DNA from: Chloroflexi bacterium AL-N1
Lineage (GTDB): Bacteria; Chloroflexota; Chloroflexia; Chloroflexales; Roseiflexaceae
DNA length: 64,000 nt
Direction: 5' to 3'
Assembly (NCBI GenBank): GCA_013122435.1
Contig: WYDT01000037.1
Span: 1-64,000 of the forward strand
Both the position numbers and the translations under genes were made by a program. Below are positions 8,084-17,926 of this stretch, in pieces (position 1 is the stretch's first letter; every line of letters starts with the position of its first letter). The notes under the pieces are model-generated. The model saw nothing but the letters and a program-made list of their open reading frames with translations, was not told the origin of the DNA and ran no database searches.

Positions 8084-8665
8084 ATGGATCACTCGTTACG
8101 CTCGGTGTTCCGTCCTGATGCACTTCGACGTTATGCACAAGGCAGACAAGAAACATTTCTGCCCCGTTTCGTGGCCCCACGTGTTTTCCGCTACTTCTGG
8201 CTCTTGATCAGCCTTTTCCTCTTGAGTGGTATGAGTACCTGGTTTATTTCTGTTCCTGTGTATGCCTCTGGCACAGCCATCATTGTCGAAAGCGATGATG
8301 CGTTAGACCCTATCTCTCACGACATAATGGTGCTGGCATTCTTCCCATCAGAGCATCTTTCCGATATTCATCAAGCACAATCGCTGGTCCTCACATTTGA
8401 CACAACACCGTTCGTTCATACTATTGCTGATTTCGAACCAACCATTATTAGTTCAGTAGAAGCCCAGGAGCGCTTTACACTCACTACAAGTACGTCAACT
8501 TCTCTCTCCAATCACAGAACTCTTGTTGTTGCACCACTGGATCTCCTTCCAGGAGCCCTACCTCCCACAGCCTATTTTGATAGTGTTGGTCAGGCACATG
8601 TTGAGATTGGCACACGACGATTATTAGAAACCATATTAATACGAGGCAAAGATGCCGGAGATTAA
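8084..8665 (+). CDS. Minimal HlyD-like membrane fusion subunit of the C39 exporter
   Basis: 193 residues. The N-terminus FRPDALRRYAQGRQETFLPR and one transmembrane helix (about 38-62) match adaptor subunits of bacteriocin/NHLP-type exporters. The periplasm-like part is short and lacks the long coiled coil and lipoyl halves of ordinary HlyD proteins; only a small beta-rich domain remains. It lies 3 bases upstream of the ABC gene, so the two are one operon. Either this lineage uses a reduced adaptor or the gene lost its centre; the frame is intact. Confidence 0.7.
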   Translation: MDHSLRSVFRPDALRRYAQGRQETFLPRFVAPRVFRYFWLLISLFLLSGMSTWFISVPVYASGTAIIVESDDALDPISHDIMVLAFFPSEHLSDIHQAQSLVLTFDTTPFVHTIADFEPTIISSVEAQERFTLTTSTSTSLSNHRTLVVAPLDLLPGALPPTAYFDSVGQAHVEIGTRRLLETILIRGKDAGD

Positions 8666-8668
8666 GAC

Positions 8669-10972
8669 ATGGCGAGACATTCAGATACGCGTCAAAGCTG
8701 TGGCCCCCTGCGGTGGTTGAAATCATGGTCGGGGCGCATCTGGTCTTGGTGGATACAGTTGTTTGGTCGAAGAAGCAGGCAGCGAGTCCCTGTCATATTA
8801 CAACTCAATGCCGTTGAGTGTGGGGTCGCCTGCCTCGCGATGATCCTCTCGTATTTCGGGCGGCAAACCTCTATTGCAGAATGTCGTACCCAGTGTGATG
8901 TCGCATACGATGGTGTGACCGCACTGACTATGGCCCAGGCTGCACGACGATTCGGATTACGGGTACGTGCTGTTTCACTTGAACCGGACCATTTTGACTC
9001 AGTACAACTGCCGGCCATCGTTCATTGGAAGTTCAATCACTTCCTGATTGTCGAAGAATGGACTGCCCAATATGTCACAGTTGTTGATCCAGCAACTGGC
9101 CGCCGCCGACTTACTCCTAAGGAATTTGACGAAGGATTCACCGGAGTCACCCTCACATTTGAGCCTGGTATTCACTTTGAGCAACGCCGTGGACCACTGG
9201 TTAGCACATGGCTACATTACCTCTTTCGCTATCTGCGTATGCCAAAGGTAATCATTCAAATTATAGCAGCATCGGCACTTTTTCTGTTGCCAGGGTTAGC
9301 ACTCCCACTGATGATAAAGATTGTTGTTGATCACATTGTGCCATTCAACCTGACGACCATCCTGCCGATCCTTGGTCTTGGTATCGTTATGATGGTTGTT
9401 GCACAAATCATTACAGGTTACCTGCGTACGGCGTTGCTGATCTATCTCCAGGCGCGATTGGACACACGTTTGATGCTGGGTTTTTTTGAGCACATCCTGG
9501 CCCTACCCTATCGCTTCTTTGAGCAGCGCAATAACGGAGATATACTCACACGTATGGGTAGTAACACCGTTGTTCGTGAATTGCTTTCCAGCCAAACCCT
9601 CTCAATTATGCTCGATGGTGGCTTTGTACTGGTCTATCTGATTATACTCTTCACACAATCGTGGGTTTTTGGTGGGCTGGTGTTTGTCATCGGCGCCCTC
9701 CACATAGGGCTACTCATTGTCATAACGCACCATATGCATAGTCTGACCCAACGTGACTTACGCGCCCACACCGAATCACAGAGTTATGTAGTTGAGACGC
9801 TCACAGGCATTGCAACCCTTAAAGCCGCCGGTAGGGAAGATCGAGCACTAGAACACTGGTCAAATCTGTTTTTCAAACATCTTAATATCACCCTACAACG
9901 CAGCCAACTCTTTGCAACGATAGATACTCTGCTAAACACCCTACGCACCTTTTCACCTGTCATTCTTGTCTGGATGGGAGCATATCAGGTACTTGATGGC
10001 GCGATGACTCTGGGAACTATGCTGGCACTCAATGCACTGGCCAGCGCCTTTTTAACACCATTGGCATCACTCGTTGCAAGTGGGCAACAACTACAGCTTG
10101 TACGATCCCACCTCGAACGGCTGACAGATGTTCTGGAGGCCCAACCAGAGCAAACACAACCCATCGCACAATCGAACCTCACCCTCCAAGGGCACCTCAA
10201 TGTCCAACAGTTGAATTTTCGATACGACGATCATTCGCCCTGGGTGCTCCGTGATGTTTCGTTTACGATTAAACCGGGGCAGATGGTCGCGGTGGTCGGC
10301 CATACGGGGGCTGGTAAAAGTACACTGGGAAAGATCTTGTTGGGGCTTTATCCTCCCATTGATGGCACCGTTCATTATGATGGTGTGCCGCTCTCGGAGA
10401 TGGATCTGCACACACTTCGCAGACAATATGGCGTGGTGTTGCAAGAGTCGTTTCTGTTTAGCGGTTCAGTACGTGACAATATCTCTTTTGGGCATGCTGA
10501 GATGCCTTTGGAACAAATCAGCGCTGCGGCAAAGATCGCAGGCATCCACGATGAAATCATGCAATTCCCGATGGGATACGATACCGTTATGGCCGAGGGA
10601 GGCGTGGGCCTGTCAGGAGGGCAACGACAGCGCATGGCAATTGCACGTGCTCTTGCACACAAGCCAAAGGTGCTCTTACTCGATGAAGCAACCAGCCATC
10701 TGGACGCGGTTACCGAACATGCTATCGAGCAGCACCTGCGTGAACTGACCTGCACACGCATTGTGATCGCCCATCGCCTCAGCACGATTCGCCATGCCGA
10801 TCTTATTCTCGTGCTTGAGCAGGGAAACCTCGTTGAACAGGGAACACACGAAACATTGCTGATCCACAATGGATACTACGCCAAACTGGTGCACAATCAG
10901 CTTGGCGTACATATCGATTCCGCAATGGTATACAAAAGAAAATCAAACCAGGATGGATCTGACAGGTTTTGA
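8669..10972 (+). CDS. C39-peptidase ABC exporter (peptide processing and secretion)
   Basis: 767 residues. An N-terminal C39 protease (about 40-165) has its catalytic Cys51 in AVECGVACL, a His in NHFLIVEEW and an Asp in VTVVDPATG. Six membrane helices follow (about 180-450), then an ATPase with Walker A GHTGAGKST, signature LSGGQRQRM, Walker B VLLLDEATSHLD and the switch His in VIAHRLST. Such proteins cleave a leader after a double glycine and export the core peptide. All active-site residues are present. The paired adaptor gene is immediately upstream. No precursor peptide was found nearby, so the cargo is unknown. Confidence 0.93.
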   Translation: MARHSDTRQSCGPLRWLKSWSGRIWSWWIQLFGRRSRQRVPVILQLNAVECGVACLAMILSYFGRQTSIAECRTQCDVAYDGVTALTMAQAARRFGLRVRAVSLEPDHFDSVQLPAIVHWKFNHFLIVEEWTAQYVTVVDPATGRRRLTPKEFDEGFTGVTLTFEPGIHFEQRRGPLVSTWLHYLFRYLRMPKVIIQIIAASALFLLPGLALPLMIKIVVDHIVPFNLTTILPILGLGIVMMVVAQIITGYLRTALLIYLQARLDTRLMLGFFEHILALPYRFFEQRNNGDILTRMGSNTVVRELLSSQTLSIMLDGGFVLVYLIILFTQSWVFGGLVFVIGALHIGLLIVITHHMHSLTQRDLRAHTESQSYVVETLTGIATLKAAGREDRALEHWSNLFFKHLNITLQRSQLFATIDTLLNTLRTFSPVILVWMGAYQVLDGAMTLGTMLALNALASAFLTPLASLVASGQQLQLVRSHLERLTDVLEAQPEQTQPIAQSNLTLQGHLNVQQLNFRYDDHSPWVLRDVSFTIKPGQMVAVVGHTGAGKSTLGKILLGLYPPIDGTVHYDGVPLSEMDLHTLRRQYGVVLQESFLFSGSVRDNISFGHAEMPLEQISAAAKIAGIHDEIMQFPMGYDTVMAEGGVGLSGGQRQRMAIARALAHKPKVLLLDEATSHLDAVTEHAIEQHLRELTCTRIVIAHRLSTIRHADLILVLEQGNLVEQGTHETLLIHNGYYAKLVHNQLGVHIDSAMVYKRKSNQDGSDRF

Positions 10973-11001
10973 ACACCTCTCAGGTCGCGTGTTGGCACTG
11001 A

Positions 11002-13218
11002 CTAGGTCGCTTCGGAGACCTGTGTCACCTGTGTCTTGGATCGTTTCACATCATAGCGCTGCCAAAACCACACTGAGGCGATAATAGCGATACCAACAAG
11101 ATCGGTCGGGAGATTAGGAAAAAAGCACAGAAATGTCCCAACCGCAAAGATTAACCACTCCCACCACGTAGTACGACGAACAAGGTAAAACATCGTTGCA
11201 GCAGAGAAGGCTACTGTGCCAAGAAAGGCCGAAGAGTATGCCAGTAACACTTCATATAATGCCAGATCCTGTAGAATTTGCCCTCCTTCACCGACCAGCA
11301 AAATAGCTGGACTAAAGGCGAACAGAATAGGCACAACATAAAGCAATTTAGCAAACTTAAATGCCGTCCATCCCGTCTTCCACGGGTCGGAACCGGCAAT
11401 CGCTGCTCCCGCATACGCAGCCACACAGACCGGTGGAGTAATATTGCTATCCTGGCTGAACCAGTACACAATCATATGGGCAGCAATCAGCGCCACACCC
11501 AGATCCGTCAATGCGGGAACCGCTAATACGGCAACAATCAGATATGCAGCAGTAACAGGAACACCCATTCCCAAAATAAGTGAGGCCACACCAACTAAGA
11601 TAATGGCAATAAGAAGATTTCCATCACTCAAGCTAATGATGATATCGGAGAAGCGCAGGCCAATCCCCGTTGCATAGATCGTCCCAACGATCATCCCAAT
11701 CACACCGACGGTCGCACCAATCACCAGTGTGTCGCGGGCACCTTCGTTGAGTGCCTCAATAGAACTCCGAATGACGCGCACGGTACTGCGTCCGATGGCG
11801 TGGAAAATTGTCCCACCCTGGGTTGCCGGATCACGTAAATCAGCCGCATTATCGGGCATGGTATACATCAATACAACACACGAAAGAATTGACCAGAACG
11901 CCGCATAACCTGGTGAAAACCCACCAATCATCAAACCAATGATGATCAGCAGTGGTGCAGCCATATACCATTCGTGGCGAATAATATCCATCGGGCGTGT
12001 GCCTGTATCGATCCCCTGAAGATTGTTTTTCTTCGCTTCAAAATGAACCATCGTCAATACGGAGGTAAAATAGAGGAACGCAGGGAAAATGGAAATCAGT
12101 ACAATCTGTGCATAGGGAATACTGGTTAGTTCGGCCATCAGGAAGGCCCCAGCGCCCATAACAGGTGGCATAAACATACCGCCAATCGAGGCCGACGGTT
12201 CAATAGCACCTGCCACATGCGGTTTGAAGCCTGCCCGTTTCATAAGCGGAATGGTAAATGTACCGGTGCTCACGGTATTGGCAATCGCGCTCCCCGAGAT
12301 CGAGCCAAACAATGCGGAGGAGATAACCGACACTTTGGCTGGGCCACCAGTACTACGCCCCGCCAGTGCCAAAGGAAGATCGATAAAGAAGCGACTGGCA
12401 CCACATTTGCGAAGAAAGGCCCCAAAAAAGATAAACAGGATTACATAGGTGACCAACACGTTGGCCATAATCCCGAAGACACCTTCTTGCTCAAAAAAGA
12501 GCGTTGTCGTCGTACGCAGCCAGTCACGACCACGATGGGCAAAGGTTTCAAGTACTGCGATATCGTATAGTACTTCCCCAAAACGCAGGTAAAGCACAAA
12601 CAGAACACCAATGATGGTCATCGACCAGCCCAACACCCGCCGTGAAACTTCCAAAGCCACCAGCAGACCAACCGAGGCGATCAGGAAGTCATCCTGGTTG
12701 TAGGCACCACCACGAAATTGCAGGTCACGGAAATTGAAAATATAGTAGCCAACAACCCATAATGTTAATCCGATCAACACCAGATCAAAGAGGCTTGGGC
12801 CAGTTTTCGGAGCAATAATTGATCGTACAATACTGGATGATCCCTCACCCTGTGCTTCATCACGTGCAGCAAGCCAACGCCCAATACGACCAGAGCGAGG
12901 AAAAGCAGGGTAGAGCAGCAAGATCAAAATAAAGGTCAGTGCAATGTATATGCCACGTTGCCACTGCACCGGTGCAGGAAGCGTTCCCGCCGTGTAGATA
13001 TAGAAGCTACTCATGCTAACTGCTAACACCCCCACAATGGTTGACCAGAAAGGATTGAGCAGGCGTGTCGTACGCTGTTCTTTCTCTACCAATGTCTGCA
13101 ACGTTGTCTGACCGCCCAAATCTGCCTCATTGGTATGATTGCCCTCAGACGTTCCTAGACGGTCGAGCGCATCTTGTGAGTCCGTTGAAGACCCCCGACG
13201 CTCAGTGTGGTCAGCCAT
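11002..13218 (-). CDS. TRAP transporter fused permease (TAXI type)
   Basis: 738 residues with about 16-18 hydrophobic helices after an acidic cytoplasmic N-terminus of about 50 residues. The small (DctQ-like) and large (DctM-like) subunits are fused. Family patterns include GSISGSAIANTVSTGTFTIP, IEPSASIGGMFMPPVMGAGA and FSQDSNITPPVCVAAYAGAA. It uses an ion gradient to import a substrate delivered by the TAXI receptor encoded 100 bases upstream. AGGAGGCTTGC precedes the ATG. The substrate is not determinable here; TAXI systems often handle dicarboxylates or amino acids. Confidence 0.95.
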   Translation of the reverse strand: MADHTERRGSSTDSQDALDRLGTSEGNHTNEADLGGQTTLQTLVEKEQRTTRLLNPFWSTIVGVLAVSMSSFYIYTAGTLPAPVQWQRGIYIALTFILILLLYPAFPRSGRIGRWLAARDEAQGEGSSSIVRSIIAPKTGPSLFDLVLIGLTLWVVGYYIFNFRDLQFRGGAYNQDDFLIASVGLLVALEVSRRVLGWSMTIIGVLFVLYLRFGEVLYDIAVLETFAHRGRDWLRTTTTLFFEQEGVFGIMANVLVTYVILFIFFGAFLRKCGASRFFIDLPLALAGRSTGGPAKVSVISSALFGSISGSAIANTVSTGTFTIPLMKRAGFKPHVAGAIEPSASIGGMFMPPVMGAGAFLMAELTSIPYAQIVLISIFPAFLYFTSVLTMVHFEAKKNNLQGIDTGTRPMDIIRHEWYMAAPLLIIIGLMIGGFSPGYAAFWSILSCVVLMYTMPDNAADLRDPATQGGTIFHAIGRSTVRVIRSSIEALNEGARDTLVIGATVGVIGMIVGTIYATGIGLRFSDIIISLSDGNLLIAIILVGVASLILGMGVPVTAAYLIVAVLAVPALTDLGVALIAAHMIVYWFSQDSNITPPVCVAAYAGAAIAGSDPWKTGWTAFKFAKLLYVVPILFAFSPAILLVGEGGQILQDLALYEVLLAYSSAFLGTVAFSAATMFYLVRRTTWWEWLIFAVGTFLCFFPNLPTDLVGIAIIASVWFWQRYDVKRSKTQVTQVSEAT

Positions 13219-13318
13219 GCAAGCCTCCTCATTGAAGTGATGTTGTCGGTAGACAGCTCAACAGAATGTTTATTCGTCAAACTGTCTACTCATTCATAAA
13301 CGAATAGCGGATGTGTGA

Positions 13319-14389
13319 TTATTCTTGAGGGAGTGCCGCGTCGGGAATTTCTGTCCCAATCTCTTCCCAGTAGCGCTGGGCACCGGGGTGCAACGGAATC
13401 GGAATATTTTGGGCTCCTTCTGCGGGGCTCATTTCACTGGCAGCAGGGTGAGCCTGGACCATCGACGCTAAACCATTCTCTTCAAACACGGCTTTGACAG
13501 CATTGTAAACAAGCTCTTCGGGGACATCAGCATTGACAGACCAAATGGCTGTGTCTTGAAAGGAGGGCACATCTTCATCAACACCAGTATAGGCACCACC
13601 TAAGAGCGCCCGCTCCGTGTAGAAGGGAAACTCGTCGAAGAAACCTGCTTCAACACCAGGGTTGTACACATCAATCAGGCGGATCGAAGTGAGCGTTGAG
13701 GCTTCCGTTACCGAAGCGTTGGGGAAAGCCGCCAAGATCCAAAAACCATCGAGTTGTCCATCGCCCATCGCCGCGGCGGCCTGCGAGTAACCCAGGAATT
13801 CTATTTCCATCTGATCGTAGAGACCCAGATGTCGGAAATAGCGTTCTGCAGAAAGCGCCGCACCAGAACCAGCGTTGCCAAGGGCAATACGTTTCCCTGG
13901 CAGATCATCTACGGATTCGATGCCACTCTGTTCGGACACAACCAGATGAATTACACCACCATAGAGTTTAGCAACTGTACGCAACTGATCATAAACGGTT
14001 TCGTCTTCAGGTAAGAGACCTTCACGTCCAAGCGACATGTCAGCCGCATACACAATGCCGTACTGGAAATCAGCTGCATTCACACCACGAAGATTTGCTG
14101 CAGAGCCACCCGTTCCCTCGGCAGCAATATCGAGGTTGGGATCAGCATCCGTGATAATCAGTGACAGGGCGTTGGCAAAAGTCTGGAATGCACCGCCAAC
14201 CGGCCCACCACCAAATGACTGGCGCACCGTTTCACCACTCGCGGCAGCGGCTTCCTCATCAGTAGCAGGGGCATCTGGTTCAGCGGCTGTCTGATCCGTG
14301 GCAGCATTGCCACCACACGCGGCAAGCAGCAGGACGACACTCAAAAACAGGGCGAGGATTGTCTGGAATCGGCCAACATGATTGTTCAT
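13319..14389 (-). CDS. TAXI-family TRAP substrate-binding lipoprotein
   Basis: 356 residues. A lipobox LLAACG gives a lipidated Cys at about 25, then a Thr/Ala/Glu-rich linker. The receptor domain shows GGGPVGGAFQTFANALSLII, DFQYGIVYAADM, GKRIALGNAGSGAALSAERY and DGFWILAAFPNASV, as in TAXI receptors. It captures solute outside the membrane and passes it to the fused permease. The ribosome site AAGGAGAG precedes the ATG at 14389. First gene of a two-gene operon. Confidence 0.95.
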   Translation of the reverse strand: MNNHVGRFQTILALFLSVVLLLAACGGNAATDQTAAEPDAPATDEEAAAASGETVRQSFGGGPVGGAFQTFANALSLIITDADPNLDIAAEGTGGSAANLRGVNAADFQYGIVYAADMSLGREGLLPEDETVYDQLRTVAKLYGGVIHLVVSEQSGIESVDDLPGKRIALGNAGSGAALSAERYFRHLGLYDQMEIEFLGYSQAAAAMGDGQLDGFWILAAFPNASVTEASTLTSIRLIDVYNPGVEAGFFDEFPFYTERALLGGAYTGVDEDVPSFQDTAIWSVNADVPEELVYNAVKAVFEENGLASMVQAHPAASEMSPAEGAQNIPIPLHPGAQRYWEEIGTEIPDAALPQE

Positions 14390-14847
14390 CTGTGAACTCT
14401 CCTTAACTACAATAGGCTACTTTGCGCTCAAAATAAAACTATATACGACTTGAGTTAACAGGATATGTGCAGAAAAAAGCGACACAGCATTATTAATGCA
14501 CACAGCATGGCATCAAAGTGATGTAAAAGGTTTAGTTTGGTGCTGATTTCAATACAGCGGCCAGGGAGACGGCTCCAGAGCATCACCTGACATCAGAAAG
14601 GCAACCAATACTAGGTCTCTATATATAGTCGTTTGTAAGGAGAATATCTTTACAGTATAGTACTATATTCTATATTCACTTAACGAGTAGATAATTAGCA
14701 TATTACCATTAAATATTACGTTTTGTCTACTCTGGTCTGTGTAAAAAACGTTAATAGGGTAATAGGTTTGGGGAGGTCACATCTGATCGTGGAGCAACAC
14801 GAGAGAAATTTCCGATCAACAAATAGCACTGATCTTATGGTGACCTA
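14390..14847. other. AT-rich intergenic region
   Basis: Contains the presumed promoter of the TAXI operon (a TATATAG element about 60 bases upstream of its start) and runs of ATATAT. No gene with a credible ribosome site was seen. Confidence 0.4.
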
Positions 14848-15978
14848 TTATTTGAAAAGAGCTTCCCACCAGCTCTGCACATACAGCTCAATAATAGCGC
14901 CCAAAGCAGTGAGTATAATCCAACTACCTATCATAAAAACACTTACATGTAATATAGTTGGTCCTCGCGATTGGGGGTACATACTTTCTAGAACAGACTT
15001 AAGTTCCTTTTGCTCATTTGAATCTGGTAGTCGGATATTAAGCCAATGTCTCCAATCATCAATTGTTTTGGCTCGTTTAGCCAAAGCTTTCATATCAATA
15101 AAATCAAGAGTAGACTGAAAAAAAGACTCCCCGCGACGAATAGAGATAATTGCTACAATAATTAGTATCATTCCAGCGAAACTGCTAATACTAAGCAACC
15201 ACACTGGCAAAAAAACCATATCCGCTTGTATACCAAGCAACAGCATTAAACCAAATAAAACAATAGATGTATCAAATATACCAGCCAACCAACTACTTTG
15301 AGCCAGATCTGGCCGTCGCCAAACAATTAGTTGCGGTACTGTTAGGATAAAAAGAAAGAGAAAACTAACTAGTCCAGTAAGGTATACATCAGCATGTTCA
15401 GCTTGATAGATTGACTGTTCGGTTGATAAAATGAGCACTCCCAATAAGAAAAAGCTTCCTAAACTTAATGCGCCTCCCATGCACAGTAAGCCGATACGCG
15501 TAAAAGCTTGTGCTCGTTCTTTACACTGCGATAATGCCGTACTAATACGAGTTACAGCAAATAATAAGAAACAAACAAGAATTGCAACGGCTATAACGAT
15601 CATGAGGGCTTTCATCCAACCATTAGTCGTATCTAGGACCATGGTGTAGATAGTAGGATGGCTAACTACTAGACTAATTGACAGGATGCCAGCCAACATT
15701 GCGAGACAAATAACGACCCAAAAGAATGCATCAAACCAGTCCCGTTTTTTAGGCAATGGCAATACAGATTGCAACGGTGAAGACCAATCAATATGAGGGG
15801 CTAATGTTCTAGCCAACAACGGATGAATTCCTTCTACCTTTGCCAAATCCTCAGCATTTGAAAAAAACCCGTGAGCAGTTCGATAAGCAACAATCTCTTT
15901 TGCCCTACTTGACCCAATATTATATAGATGCTGTATTTCTTCCTCAGAGTCAATATTGATTTTTATTTTTTTGTTCAT
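14848..15978 (-). CDS. Helix-hairpin-helix domain fused to a polytopic membrane protein
   Basis: With the start at 15978 (MNKKIKINIDSEEEIQHLYN) the protein has 376 residues. Residues about 5-60 resemble a ComEA-type helix-hairpin-helix: 'IGSSRAKEIVAYRTAHGFF', then 'EDLAKVEGIHPLLARTL'. About eight hydrophobic helices follow, and the last one anchors a short tail. HhH pairs normally bind DNA without sequence specificity; on a membrane protein they could tether DNA or simply act as a protein contact. An upstream Met at 16014 is less likely because it lacks a ribosome site. The gene is AT-richer than its neighbours and stands alone. No named family recognised. Confidence 0.7.
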   Translation of the reverse strand: MNKKIKINIDSEEEIQHLYNIGSSRAKEIVAYRTAHGFFSNAEDLAKVEGIHPLLARTLAPHIDWSSPLQSVLPLPKKRDWFDAFFWVVICLAMLAGILSISLVVSHPTIYTMVLDTTNGWMKALMIVIAVAILVCFLLFAVTRISTALSQCKERAQAFTRIGLLCMGGALSLGSFFLLGVLILSTEQSIYQAEHADVYLTGLVSFLFLFILTVPQLIVWRRPDLAQSSWLAGIFDTSIVLFGLMLLLGIQADMVFLPVWLLSISSFAGMILIIVAIISIRRGESFFQSTLDFIDMKALAKRAKTIDDWRHWLNIRLPDSNEQKELKSVLESMYPQSRGPTILHVSVFMIGSWIILTALGAIIELYVQSWWEALFK

Positions 15979-16150
15979 AACAGCCCATCCGTAAGAAAAT
16001 AACACGTTGTACAACTAGATTGTTAGACTCTTCGATTAATTCAATATTGTAGCATCTTGGGGTATGAGAAAGCGAGTTAATGCATGACTTTTTGATGTGT
16101 TATAGACCACATCTGAGAAAATACTAGGCTTAGGTCTACAAGGACAATAA

Positions 16151-16190
16151 ATCAGCGACCACCTCGCCAAAAACGAGGATAATCGCTGAT
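16151..16190 (-). terminator. Hairpin after the alpha/beta hydrolase gene
   Basis: Outer arms ATCAGCGA/TCGCTGAT and inner arms CTCG/CGAG around an A-rich loop, 26 bases past the hydrolase stop. There is no long T-run, so a processing or weak terminator role is possible. Confidence 0.5.
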
Positions 16191-16215
16191 CAGGTTCTCA
16201 TAACTTATTATGGGA

Positions 16216-17220
16216 TTAATATTGCTTAAACCAACCATCCACAAGTGTTATAAACTCCTCCATAAATGCAGGATCGTGCGAGAAATGCCCCCAGTCGATT
16301 TCGACATACTTCTTTGGTCCACCCAGTCGAGCATAAGTCTCTCTGGTGACCTGCGGTGACACCATCTTATCACGCATGGTGTTGATGACCAGCCACGGCG
16401 TCTGGCTGTGGGCGAGTGGTATGCGTGGCGGCGCATACTGGAGACTCGCAAATGAGCCAAGGGTGATCGTGCGCGGTGTGTAGAGGTCGCGCTTCCATGT
16501 TTCGATAAAACCACTTGCATGATCTCGCTTGTCAAGCATGTAGTCCCAATGAGCTATGGGGAGATATGGTAAGCGCACCTTTGGGAAGCGTTGAGCAAGT
16601 GTTCGTGTGATGGTTTTAGACAACCACGCCAGGCCAGGGATCTTGGCCAACGGGGCAAACTTTGACAGCAACAATGCAGTTTGTGGATCATCAAACGCAT
16701 ACATTTGGAGTGTCACAACCGCGTTGACGTGAGCACCCATCGCAATAGCATTATAGGTGATACCTGTGCCCATGCTGCCACTGGACATGAACAATGGGCC
16801 GTGGTAACGCTGGCGGGTCCATGCGACGACATCGACAATGTTCTGTGCCATGCCATCAATCGTAAAATCGCCCTTCATTGCGCCGGTACCCGTCCGACCA
16901 TGCCCCTGCATGTCGGCAATAACGACGGTGTAGCCACGATCGTAGAAGGCCAGTGCCAGCGACACAAAGATCCCAGAATAACCTCCACCGCCGTGATTCC
17001 ATATCAGGACCGGGGCATCTGGTTCGGGGCGCTCATACACATTCACATACAGATCGATCCCTTGTGAACGAACAGCATGTTCCTGGAGCAGTTGCTCTGC
17101 TCGCTGAACGATGGTAGGTTCATAGTAGTTATGCCAATAGGGTATTTTTTCTATTCTATGTATTGTTTCCACGACATTTCTTCTTTCTTTGTTATTGTTC
17201 TTATCTATTGCACTCATCAA
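16216..17220 (-). CDS. Alpha/beta hydrolase
   Basis: 334 residues. It shows an oxyanion-side HGGGGYSG, the strand-turn VVIADMQGHGRTG, a nucleophile elbow SSGSMGTG (SxSxG rather than the usual GxSxG), a late Asp in NTMRDKMVS and a catalytic His in DWGHFSHD. The fold and triad indicate an esterase- or lipase-like enzyme; the substrate is unknown. It is transcribed divergently from the TetR gene at 17278, suggesting local control. The exact start is uncertain; a GTG at about 17172 (VETIHRIEK) is an alternative. Confidence 0.85.
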   Translation of the reverse strand: MMSAIDKNNNKERRNVVETIHRIEKIPYWHNYYEPTIVQRAEQLLQEHAVRSQGIDLYVNVYERPEPDAPVLIWNHGGGGYSGIFVSLALAFYDRGYTVVIADMQGHGRTGTGAMKGDFTIDGMAQNIVDVVAWTRQRYHGPLFMSSGSMGTGITYNAIAMGAHVNAVVTLQMYAFDDPQTALLLSKFAPLAKIPGLAWLSKTITRTLAQRFPKVRLPYLPIAHWDYMLDKRDHASGFIETWKRDLYTPRTITLGSFASLQYAPPRIPLAHSQTPWLVINTMRDKMVSPQVTRETYARLGGPKKYVEIDWGHFSHDPAFMEEFITLVDGWFKQY

Positions 17221-17249
17221 TAGGTATATAATATGAATGATTCGTCAGG

Positions 17250-17260
17250 TTGACTAGTCG
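17250..17260. promoter_or_regulatory. Candidate TetR operator between divergent genes
   Basis: TTGACTAGTCG contains the palindrome GACTAGTC, overlapped by GTCA-GGT-TGAC just upstream, in the 57-base gap shared by the hydrolase and the TetR gene. Placement fits autoregulation; no footprint evidence. Confidence 0.35.
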
Positions 17261-17277
17261 CGTTTAGAGTAGTAGCA

Positions 17278-17925
17278 ATGGGTAAAGAGTTTTCGGCAAA
17301 GAATTGTCGTAGGAATCCAACACAGGAGCGTTCTCGCTTTACAGTTGAAGCCATTCTTGATGCGGCTGTTCAGGTTTTTGAGCAGCATGGCTATGCGGCT
17401 GGCACTACCGCCCGTATCGCTGAACGAGCAGGTGTATCGGTAGGATCACTCTATCAGTACTTTCCAAACAAGGATGCAATTCTGGTTGCGCTGGCCGATC
17501 AGCATATTGCCGAATGCCATACACTGGCCAACCAGATCTTCGCACACGTACAGGCAATAGAGTGCAGTTTAGACCAATCCCTTCGATTGATCGTTGGGGG
17601 ATTTATCGAGCTACACACCATCAATCCACAGATACATCAGTTACTTTATGAGAAAGTTATTTTGCCAGAAGAGATACAAAAGAAATTGATGGTCGTGCTA
17701 CAAACAATCACCAAACAGATACGAGAACTCCTCGCACAATACGCCGTCATACGCGAAGAAAGCCTCGATATGACGGCGTATATCATTGTCCAAATCGCAG
17801 AACATCTGACACATCAACTGGTGTTGCATCCGCCCTACGAGATGACTGCGGAAACACAAATTGAGGAAGTCGTGCGAGTCTTGCAGGGATATATTCAACA
17901 GCAATCCTCGCAACTTAATACATAA
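17278..17925 (+). CDS. TetR/AcrR-family transcriptional regulator
   Basis: 215 residues. The N-terminal helix-turn-helix reads ILDAAVQVFEQHGYAAGTTA then RIAERAGVSVGSLYQYFPNK, the standard TetR signature. The ligand domain is all-helical and specific to this protein. It probably represses the divergent hydrolase and itself through the short shared promoter. No ligand can be inferred. Confidence 0.92.
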   Translation: MGKEFSAKNCRRNPTQERSRFTVEAILDAAVQVFEQHGYAAGTTARIAERAGVSVGSLYQYFPNKDAILVALADQHIAECHTLANQIFAHVQAIECSLDQSLRLIVGGFIELHTINPQIHQLLYEKVILPEEIQKKLMVVLQTITKQIRELLAQYAVIREESLDMTAYIIVQIAEHLTHQLVLHPPYEMTAETQIEEVVRVLQGYIQQQSSQLNT

Positions 17926-17926
17926 C

